A stretch of DNA of 64,000 nucleotides from Torymus aiolomorphi (taxonomy: Eukaryota; Arthropoda; Insecta; Hymenoptera; Torymidae). Of this stretch, positions 11,277 to 20,312 are shown piece by piece. Made by a program: the position numbers and the translations under genes. The DNA lies in contig CM070876.1 of assembly GCA_036365515.1 (NCBI GenBank), positions 94,559,300 to 94,623,299 on the forward strand, in the 5' to 3' direction. Positions within the stretch are counted from its first letter, which is position 1. Each line of letters opens with the position of its first letter. The notes under the pieces were generated by a model, which was given only the letters and a program-made list of their open reading frames with translations, was not told the origin of the DNA and made no database searches.

Positions 11277-11445
11277 CAAAACAACTATTTAAATAATTTT
11301 TAAACCAAAGTAGGCGGGGGAAACAAGGTCCACGCATATTAGGAAATTACATAAAAGTGCTACAATAAGCAAAACAATTATTTAAATCATGTTTAAACCA
11401 AAATAGCCGTGGGAAACAAGGTCCACCCGTATTAGAAAATTATAT
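11277..11445. repeat. 169-bp direct repeat, right copy
   Basis: Identical to 10215-10383. See that entry. Confidence 0.8.
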
Positions 11446-12240
11446 AAAAAGGCGACAATAAGCAAAACCAATTATTTAAATAATTTTTAAACGAAAGTAG
11501 CCAAGGGAAACAAGGTCCAGGTTTATGTAATTTCCTAATATGCGTGGATCTTGCTTCCCCCGGCTACTTTGGTTTAAAAATTATTTAAATAATTGTTTTG
11601 CTTATTGTCGCACTTTTATGTAATTTCCTTATAAGCGTGGACCTTGCTTCCCCCGGCTACTTTGTTTTAAAAATTATTTAAATAATTGTTTTGCTTATTG
11701 TAGCACTTTAATGTAATTTCTTAATATGCGTGGACCTTGTTTCCCCCGGCTACTTTGGTTTAAAAATTATTTAAATAATTGTTATGCTTATTTTGTAGCA
11801 CTTTTATTTAATTTTCTAATATGCGGGGGCATCGTTTCCCCCGGCTACTTGAGTTTAGAAATTATTTAAATCGTTGTTTGGCTTATCATAGCACTTCTAT
11901 GTTATTCCCTAATATGCGTGGACCTTGTTTCCCCCGGCTATTTTGGTTTAAAAATTATTTAAATAATTTTTTTGCTTATTGTAGCACTTTTATGTAATTT
12001 CCTAATATGCGTAGACTTTGTTTCCCCCGGCTAATTTGGTTTAAAATTTATTTAAATAATTGTTTTGTTTATTGTCGCACTTTTATGTAATTTCCTAATA
12101 TGTGTGGACCTTGTTTCCCCCTGCGATTTTGGTTTAAAAATTATTTAAATAATTGTTTTGTTTATTGTAGCACTTTTATGTAATTTCCTAATATGCGTGG
12201 ACCTTGCGTCCCCCGCCTACATGGGTTTAGAAATGATTTT
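11446..12240 (+). repeat. Subterminal repeat array of the hAT-like element, right side, about 93-bp period
   Basis: The unit contains TAATTTCCTAATATGCGTGG, CCTTGTTTCCCCCGGCTAC, then a TTTAAAAATTATTTAAATAAT stretch. The landmark TGCGTGG or a variant recurs near 11541, 11633, 11727, 11822, 11914, 12008, 12101 and 12193. Units near 11281-11520 point the other way, so the array itself changes orientation near 11520. Confidence 0.85.
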
Positions 12241-12438
12241 AATTCTCGTCTTGCTTTGTACCGCGCATCTACATAACTCCGTTATATGTGTGAACCTCGT
12301 GTCTCACGCCAAGTTCTCCGCTCGCTGTTAGAAAGCTACAGTCGTACCACTCGTATTTTTCGGCCGCCTACCGAGCACCCAATCGGCGAAGAGCTCTAGT
12401 GCACAGGCGCCAGACTACAGTAGCATATCGACGCACTG

Positions 12439-12446
12439 ATCGTATC
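12439..12446. repeat. Right 8-bp target duplication of the hAT-like element
   Basis: ATCGTATC directly follows the CACTG end and matches 2675-2682 perfectly. Confidence 0.85.
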
Positions 12447-12608
12447 AGCGCGAGAGCACCGAGAGAGGGGGCTCATACCAACTGTCTAACGACATAACAA
12501 AACTTAACCTCGAATTACAGAATATTTTATTAAAATTTTTTTGATATTACGACGTTGATGTGAACCCCCTCTCTTGGTGCTCTCGCGCTTATACGATGGA
12601 CAAAAACC

Positions 12609-13066
12609 AAATAGTATATTACACAACAAGGGAGAAAATAATTTGGACAGTCGACAGCTCGTGTAAATTGCCAACCGAGCCGAAGGAGAGCTACGAAGCA
12701 GGCTACTGAAGGCAGGCTACGCTGCGAGATCGTGTGTTGTTTGACGTTCCGTCCTTGAATATAGCCTATGCTGCTATTTACGTCTTCTCGGTGCTGTGGG
12801 ATAGTAGGCTGTTTGACCCTTAAACCTTGGCTACAGGCTACGCTGCTGTTTGTGTTTTTCGTCCTTGGGGTCGCTTGCGCTAGGGATCACTTGTGTTGTT
12901 GTCTGTCGCTCGTCCTTGGGATGGCTCCTGTTGTCATTTTATCGATCGCACTTGAGATGACTCCTGTAACAGAGCTTTTCCTACCCGAGCGAGCTTCCCT
13001 AATTAATTATTATTACGCGCGCCTATCTTTAATTATTATTACGGATCGTCTTGTAATTATTATTTC
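12609..13066. other. Spacer with short imperfect repeats, no gene recognised
   Basis: Moderately GC-rich sequence with repeated GTCCTTGGG and CAGGCTACGCTGC words. A hydrophobic open frame of 113 codons starts at 12768. It matches nothing I know and its tail runs into the minisatellite, so I do not call it a gene. Confidence 0.4.
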
Positions 13067-13992
13067 GACGCACCAGAAGAAGAACATTAATAAAAATTTG
13101 TCTTATTGAAAAATATGAATACAAATTTGTCTTACTGAAAAATATTAATAAAAATATGTACTACTGAAAAATATGAATAAAAATTTGTCTTATTGAAAAA
13201 TATGAATACAAATTTGTCTTACTGGAAAATATGAATAAAAATTTGTCTGGCTGAAAAATATGAATACAACTTTGTCTTACTGAAAAATATGAATAAAAAT
13301 TTGTCTTGCTGAAAAATATGAAAACAAATTTGTCTGACTGAAAAACATAAATCACAAATTTAGCTTTTTGAGAAACATAAATAAATGTTTTTTCGTGCGG
13401 CGAATAACATGAATAAAAATGTTTCGTTGACGAAAAACATTAACAAAAATACGCATGGAGTTTCTGTACTGCACGGAACGCGAATGGAGTTTCGAATCTA
13501 TGTTAATGTTTATCTTTAGTAAAAAAATTTTATTTATTTTTTTCCATGGCGAAATTTATTTTTCCACATTTTTCGTCCGACAAATATTTATTCATATTTT
13601 TCATCAGCCAATTATTTTTTAATATTATTCAGCACAACAAATTTGTTTTCATATTTTTCAGCCAGACAAATTTTTTTTCATGTTTTTCAGTAAGACAAAT
13701 TTTTATTCATATTTTTCAATAAGACAAATCTTTATTCACATTTTTCAATAAGACTAATTTTTATTCAGATTTTTCAGAAAGACAAATTTTTATTCATATT
13801 TTTCAATAGGACATATTTTTATTAATATTTTTCAGTAAGACAAATTTGTATTCATATTTTTCAATAAGACAAATTTTTATTCATATTTTTCAATAAGACA
13901 AATCTTTATTCACATTTTTCAATAAGACTAATTTTTATTCAGATTTTTCAGAAAGACAAATTTTTATTAATGTTCTTCTTCTGGTGCGTCGA
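13067..13992. mobile_element. Foldback element with minisatellite arms
   Basis: GACGCACCAGAAGAAGAACATT near 13068 is inverted at 13970-13992. Each arm consists of tandem units of about 28-31 bp (GAAAAATATGAATAAAAATT plus TGTCTTACT on the left; the reverse complement on the right). About nine units are visible in the left arm and about thirteen in the right. The centre (about 13440-13530) is unique. The whole can fold into a long hairpin. Confidence 0.75.
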
Positions 13993-14226
13993 TTTATTAT
14001 TCAAGTAGTTGCTAATTTAATCGCAGATTACTATCGTTTAATTAGGTTTTATTGCTAATCTCAATCTGTTCGTTAGCGCGTTGACCTTGACAGTTTAATT
14101 ATACGGGCGCAATTACTATTTGTTAAAGGTAATTAGTTAATAAATTTATTATCGCTCGTTTATCATCAATTCCTATTCGAGTTATTGTTAGTTACTTGTT
14201 TATAACTTAGTTAATTAACTAATTAA

Positions 14227-14237
14227 TATATATATAC

Positions 14238-14327
<90 letters not shown>
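14227..14327. repeat. (CA)n microsatellite with (TA)n end
   Basis: An almost pure CA tract (about 14242-14310) followed by TA repeats to 14327. Confidence 0.95.
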
Positions 14328-14340
14328 CATTGTACGGTAT

Positions 14341-14890
14341 TTTGAGGATTTCATAAAGAATTTGTACAATAGTGGTGACACAAATATAAACATTGTTATA
14401 AACAACCAATAAACAAGCGCGTAACTAAAGAAATAATGACCCTAAGGTTATTGACTAACACCACGACGCCTGCGGCGCCCGCTTTTACGGAAAAATATCA
14501 CGGAATTTCCGAAATCGATGTATTAACACACTATTGTGGAAACCGCTGAAAAATCCTCAAAATGCCTCTCGAGTGCTTTGGACTTTTGAGGAGACTCCTC
14601 AAAATGCCTACAAAATCCTCAAAATTCGGTATATATGACCTATATAATCCTCAAAATGCGTCCCAGATGTGAATATATATATATATATATATATATACGC
14701 GTCGACTTTTGAGGATTTTTTTGGGTGTCATATTCAACTTTTGAGGATTTGGTGGCCTTTTGAGGAGCATCCTCAAATTTCGTCGTTACGCGAATGAACT
14801 TTTGAGGAGAATCCTCAAAAGTAGTTTCGGCATTTTGAAGATGGTCATCAAAAGGATTAAACTGTCAGTTGGAGTTTTTGAGGATTTATT
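14341..14890. repeat. Cluster of TTTTGAGGA / TCCTCAAAA motifs
   Basis: The nonamer or its core TTGAGGA occurs about a dozen times in both orientations, often as close inverted pairs (for example near 14575-14598 and 14800-14820). A (TA)n run at about 14671-14696 interrupts the cluster. A 78-codon frame at 14760-14996 runs through the motifs and is probably chance. Confidence 0.7.
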
Positions 14891-14999
14891 TACAAATATT
14901 ATTTTGGCAATCGATGTCAACTTTGGGAACTTTAATTGTTTAATTATCGAACCCGTGATTTCTGATAATTACAATGTCATTAACTTCACGGTATAAGAT

Positions 15000-15886
15000 T
15001 AAATATACTACATGTTTATTTAGCTACAAATTTATTTTACAACCCTCCTAAAATAATTTGTTTAATAACTTTTTGACAACTATCTGCTTTGAGGTGGTTC
15101 TTTCACGGAAATTCCCAGTCAAATCAGTGCTAAATGAAAAGGTTACCTAAGATTAAAAAAGCTATAGTTACTAATAATTATAGTTTCATCTAATAATACT
15201 ACACTAATACTATGAATATAGTGTATTTAACATGACCAAAATAACTTTTTTTAACAAAATATCGATGTTTCAGAAACAGCGCCAACAATCATTGATAAAA
15301 AATCCCTATCTTTTTTTATTTCTCATCCAATTTTAATTATCAAGGTCCCACTTTGTTCCTTCAGTAATTTCATGGAGACTTATTCATGATTTATAAACAA
15401 TTATGTTTATTAGCTGCATAATAAGCTATGGCATACAAGAAAATATTGCTAAGTGATACGTTATTTGAATACAAGAACAGATGTTTAGGAATAGAATTAT
15501 ATTAAAGAAGATAGTAAGAATATCGTACTACTCAAGAAAGAAAAATCAAACCAATATTATTATGAAAGAGCAAAGAATATACTATTTACAACAGAATATA
15601 TTTCAAAAGTCGTTCTCTATGTATCCTCAACATAAAAATTTTTCATATGATCAGATTTAATTTTAGAAGAATATTAGAAATTGTTTTTGATAATTTACAG
15701 AAGTAATATAGAGTATCTTAGATGTCAATGAGGATTACTTTTAAGATATAAAACGAACAACTAAGATGTTTTATTTGACAGTATTAAATTAAAAGTAAAA
15801 AAAAGTATTTTGTTCTGAACTTCTTAAAAAAAATATTTTTGTTATAATTGTTATAATTGCAAATTATATTGCTATTAACAAATAAT
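15000..15886. other. AT-rich spacer, no gene seen
   Basis: No open frame of note, no clear tandem repeat and no recognisable element. Confidence 0.5.
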
Positions 15887-17490
15887 ATAGGATTACCTAG
15901 TTCTTGCAAGATTTTGAAAACAGAGTATTGAAATTTTTTAGCTACACCTTGTCATATATCGAAGACGTCTGCTAATACTGTAAAATGATTGATTTTTATT
16001 TAATCTCGATTTGGCTACAGTACGATTTATATCAGTTAGATTGCACAATAATAGATAAATGTACTGATTGACCTACTTTTCGCGACCCTCATATATTCCG
16101 GCTTAATAGAGTTCTTTACTCCAAGATTTAATTTTTCAGAAATATTCACAGTTTCCAAGTAATAAATATTTTGTTTTGCAAAATTATTCCCTTTTTTTTG
16201 AGCGTTTCCATAGAAATTCAAAGGATTTCCTAGTTCTTACCAGAGTTTGAAAACGGAGTATTGAAATTTTTTTGCTAAAACTTCTGATGTGTTGAAGACT
16301 ACTGCTAATACTGTAAAACCATTGATTTTTATTTTAACTCAATTTGGATACAGTACGATGTAGATCTGTTAGATTGCACAGTAATAAAAAATGTACCGAT
16401 TGACCTACTTCTCGCGACCATCTTGTATTCCGGCTTAATAGAGTTCTTTAATTAAATATTTAATTTTTCAGAAATATCACAGTTTCCTAGGAATAAATAT
16501 TTGGTTTTGAACAATTATTCATAGTTTTTTAAACGTTTCCATAGAAATGCAGAGGATTACCTAGTTCTTGCCAGATTTTGAAAACAGAGTATTGAAATTT
16601 TTTTGCTAAAACTTTTGATATGTTGAAGACTTCTGCTAATACTGTAAAAGCATTGATTTTTATTTTAACTCAATTTGGCTACAGTATGATTTAGATGTTA
16701 GATTTTACAGTAATAAAAAAATGTACCGATTGACCTACTTCTCGCGACCATCTTGTATTCCGGCTTAATAGAGTTCTTTACTTCAATAGTTAATTTTTCA
16801 GAAATATCACAGTTTCGTCGTAATAAATATTTGGTTCTGCACAATTATTCACAGTTTTCTAAGCGTTTCGATAGAAATACAGAGGATTACCTAGTTATTG
16901 CCAGTTATGGAAAATAGAGTGGATCAATTTTTTTGCTAAACATACAGATATGGCGAAGACTCCTGCTAATCCTCCAACACTGTCATTATTTATTTGAACT
17001 TAATTTAAACTCGATTTGGCTACAGTACGAGTTATATCAGTTAGATTGCACAGTAATAAAAAATGTACCGATTGACCTACTTCTCGCGACCATCTTGTAT
17101 TCCGGCTTAATAGAGTTCTTTACTCCAGGATTTAATTTTTCAGAAATATTCACAGTTTCCAAGAAATAAATATTTTGTTTTGCATAATTATTCCCTTTTT
17201 TTAGCGTTTCCATAGAAATACAGAGGATTACCTTGTTCTTGCCAGAGTTGGAAAATAGAGTTGGTCAATGTATTTCTAAACGTGCAGATATATCGAAGAC
17301 TCCTTCTAATCCTCTAACACCATCAATATTTATCTGAACTTAATTTGGATATAGAATACATAAAGGTACCGATCTACCTACTTTTCGCGATCTTATGTAG
17401 TCCATCATAACAGAGTGTTCTTTACTTCAATATTTAATTTTGCAAAAATATTCACAGTTCCCTAGTAATAAATATTTGGTTTTGCACAAT
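15887..17490 (+). repeat. Tandem satellite, about 333-bp unit, five copies
   Basis: Units start at the landmark AGGATTACCTAGTTCTTGCC or a variant near 15888, 16221, 16552, 16882 and 17222. Each contains TTGACCTACTTCTCGCGACC and TTCCGGCTTAATAGAGTTC. Copies differ by scattered substitutions and small indels; the first and last are the most diverged. Short open frames here repeat with the unit and are not genes. Confidence 0.85.
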
Positions 17491-17514
17491 TATTTTAATA
17501 AGGGTAACAGGTTA

Positions 17515-19490
17515 TGTTTGCTTTGAGATCGTATTGATTAATTATTTTCAATAAATTGGCAAATTCACGAAGGTGTTTCCTTGCCGTTACGAGCAACCGA
17601 CCGTAATTTGCAAATTACTCCATCGTTATGTTTCTGTTTTTTATTTACGTAAAATGAGAAGCTTGTTTTTAATTCTACAAAAAAAATTTGGTTTTTAATT
17701 CTTTTGAATTTCATTGTTGTTCGTCGGGTTCATATAGTATTCGATTTTGATGTCAGCCTAGCATTTTATTAAAAAAAATTGAACCAATAGGATAATTTTA
17801 ACGTTTTTTCTCTGTAACGCGACAATATTTAAGAAAACTAAGGAATCTCATAACAGTTGTGAGGTATGCATTTTTCCTATAAATTTTATTCATCAAATGT
17901 ATTTGCATATGGTTACTGAAAATTGTTGGAAATTACGTTTGGAATAGCATACGGCGAATATTAGAAAAAAATTGTGAATTTAAGCGAAAGACATTATATT
18001 TCAAAACGCGCATATTTCATCATACACTGTTCCAAATGATTATTTATGCGCTGGCTAGGACAGAAATTACTTGCTATAATTTATGTTAATGATTATTTAA
18101 TTATTTACAACAAATTGGCTAATTCGTGAAGGTGTTGTTTTCTTGTCTATACTAGTAAACGACCGTCATTTGAAGATTGTTTTAACCTCAAATTTTTATT
18201 TTTCAATTACATAAAATAAGAAGATTGTTATTTGATTGTAAAACAAAAATTTTGATGCTGATTGTTTTTATTGCTAATTACTACTTGGGGGATTCATATA
18301 GTATTAGATTTTGATGTCCAACCAGCATTTTACTAAAAGAAAATTAACTAAATCGATAATCATTCGATTTTATTCTTCAACGATACAAAACTTAAGAAAA
18401 CTAAGGCGTCACATAACATTTGGGAGGTATGTGTTTTTTTATAAATATTATTCTTGAAATAAATTTGATCCCTAAGCTGCATATGATTACTGAAAAATCT
18501 TGGAAATTATGTTTGGAATAGCGTATGACAAGGATTAGAAAAAAATTGTGAATTAAAACGAAGAAAAGTATATATCAAAACGTAGGTTTGAAATTTATTA
18601 GCAAAATCATTAATGCTACGTAATATTAGCGGATATTCCTTCATACACTGTTCCAATTGAATTTCCACGATGATTTTGGCGTTGGCTAGGTGAGTTATTA
18701 ATTGTTATCGTTTATCTTAATGAATAATTAATTATTTACAACAAATCGGCAAATTAACGAATGTGTTTCCTTGCCGTTACGAGCAACCGACCGTAATTTG
18801 CAAATTACTCCAACATTATTTTTCTGTGTTTTATTTACGTAAAATGAGAAGCTTGTTTTTAATTCTACAACAAAAATTTGGTTTTTAATTCTTTTCATTT
18901 TTATTGTTGTTCGTTGGGTTCATATAGTATTCGATTTTGATGTCCAACCAGCATTTTACTAAAAGGAAATTAACTAAATCGATAATTTGGTTTTTAATTC
19001 TTTTCACTTTCATTGTTGTTCGTCGGGTTCATATAGTATTCGATTTTGATGTCCAACCAGCATTTTACTAAAAGAAAATTAACTAAATCGATAATCATTC
19101 GATTTTATTCTTCAACGCTACAATACTTAAGAAAACTAAGGAGTCACATAAAGTTTGGGAGGTATGTGTTTTTTAATAAATATTATTGTTCAAATAAATT
19201 TGATGCCTAAGCTGCATAAGTTATTGAAAAATTTTGGAAATTATGTTTGGAACAGCGTATGACGAGAATTGGAAAAAAATTGTGAATTAAAGCGAAGAAA
19301 AGTATATGTCAAAACGTAGGTTTGAAATTTATTAGCAAAATCATTAATGTAACATAATATTAGTGGATATTCCTTCATGCACTGTTCCAATCGATGATTT
19401 TTGCGCTGGCTATAAGTGAGTAATTAATTGTTATCGTTTATGTTAACGGTTAATTAAATATTTACATCAAATTTGCAAATTCTATTTTTA
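17515..19490 (+). repeat. Second tandem repeat family, about 570-720-bp unit
   Basis: The landmark ATTATTTACAACAAATTGGC (or a variant) recurs near 17535, 18105, 18725 and 19450. Another landmark, CATATAGTATTCGATTTTGATG, recurs once per unit. The third unit carries an internal duplication of about 107 bp (about 18878-18984 and 18985-19090), which explains its greater length. No coding sequence. Confidence 0.8.
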
Positions 19491-19846
19491 TGAAATGCAA
19501 TACTTTGTAAATGATTCTATATATCTTTGTATTGATTAAATATTATTCGTTTTTTCGCTTTTGAATCCATTTTTGCGTAATTAAAATTAATATAATCTAT
19601 TTTGTATGGAGTTAAGGTGCGTTTGTTTACCGCTGACTAGTGCGACCGCTGTCAGCTGAGAGCTGTAAGCTGTCTGCCTAGGTATAACTTAGAGCAGTTC
19701 TAATTTTTCCCGCTAGGTGTGCCACTTTTGCTTGGACGTCCGAATAATGTACTATTCGGCGTTTATCTAAGGTAGAGAAGGGAATTAGGGGTCGCCTGTT
19801 AGGTTAAGCCACCCTCCAGATAAGTTCAAAAATCTATGTTTTGTAA
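19491..19846. other. Spacer, no gene seen
   Basis: AT-rich at first, GC-richer from about 19610 (CAGCTGAGAGCTGTAAGCTG). It may include part of the 5'-truncated LINE fragment that ends at 19901, but only the last 42 bp can be matched. Confidence 0.4.
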
Positions 19847-19901
19847 GCAAGGACGGGGGCCTCGGAAGATACCTAGTACCTCGGGAAAACAAAAAAAAAA
19901 T
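19847..19901 (+). mobile_element. 3' end of a second R1-like LINE copy, plus strand
   Basis: AAGCAAGGACGGGGGCCTCG followed by GAAGATACCTAGTACCTCGG and a poly(A) run matches the inverted 3' end of the LINE at 20057-20099. Two related LINE 3' ends therefore face each other across the (TTA)n tract. Confidence 0.7.
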
Positions 19902-19909
19902 TATTATTA

Positions 19910-19949
<40 letters not shown>

Positions 19950-20016
19950 TTATTATTATTATTATTTTATTATTATTATTATTATTTTATTATTATTATT
20001 ATTATTATTTTATTAT

Positions 20017-20017
<1 letters not shown>
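19902..20017. repeat. (TTA)n microsatellite
   Basis: A long, slightly irregular run of TTA repeats between two LINE poly(A) tails. A similar run lies at 25396-25460 beyond the 5' end of the LINE. Confidence 0.9.
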
Positions 20018-20056
<39 letters not shown>

Positions 20057-20312
20057 CCGAGGTACTAGGTGAATCTTCCGGGGCGCTCGTCCTTGCTTTG
20101 GAGGTGGAGCAAGAAGGGAGGCCCACTAAGACCATCACGGAGTAGCGGACTCCGTGGTGTGAGGGATTTCTACCCCCTAAACACCCAAAACCTATCCCTA
20201 CGGCAGCCTCGACCCGGAACCGCTTTCGTATTACTTCAGGTCGGGCCGCAGCCCTACCGCCCTCGAGGGCGTCATCCGTCCTTCCTACGTTCCTCTTTCT
20301 ACGATGCCCTAT

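Larger units (their letters stand above)
2683..12438. mobile_element. hAT-like foldback element, 9.76 kb, hosting PLE insertions
   Basis: The ends read CAGTGCGTCGATATGC inward on both sides and are near-identical for the first 60 bp, then similar for about 380 bp. The element is flanked by a perfect 8-bp duplication, ATCGTATC. CAGTG-type ends with 8-bp duplications are the hallmark of hAT transposons (P elements also make 8-bp duplications). The arms run into subterminal repeats of about 93 bp, two units left and about eight right, as in foldback elements. No hAT transposase is seen inside; all coding sequence is Penelope-like and was inserted later. The uninterrupted element would have been roughly 1.5-2 kb and non-autonomous. 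Confidence 0.8.
2664..12608. mobile_element. 181-bp MITE split by a later 9.8-kb insertion
   Basis: GGTTTTTGTCCATCGTAT at 2664-2681 is the inverted partner of ATACGATGGACAAAAACC at 12591-12608. The arm continues after the insertion as AGCGCGAGAGCACCGAGAG (from 12447), and its partner runs to about 12560. Removing the inserted block 2683-12438 and one 8-bp duplication gives a 181-bp element with terminal repeats of about 55 bp. It is therefore older than the element inside it. No target duplication is certain. Confidence 0.7.

Noticed and set aside
11446..12240. CRISPR-like array
   Set aside because: Units are contiguous tandem repeats without unique spacers, in a eukaryotic transposon arm.
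12768..13109. Hydrophobic 113-codon open frame that could be a membrane protein
   Set aside because: Built from short repeated words, matches no family, and its tail enters a minisatellite.
14215..14409. Cysteine-valine repeat peptides
   Set aside because: Translation of the (CA)n microsatellite.
19836..20145. Open frames over the TTA and T tracts
   Set aside because: Low-complexity translation of a microsatellite and poly(T).
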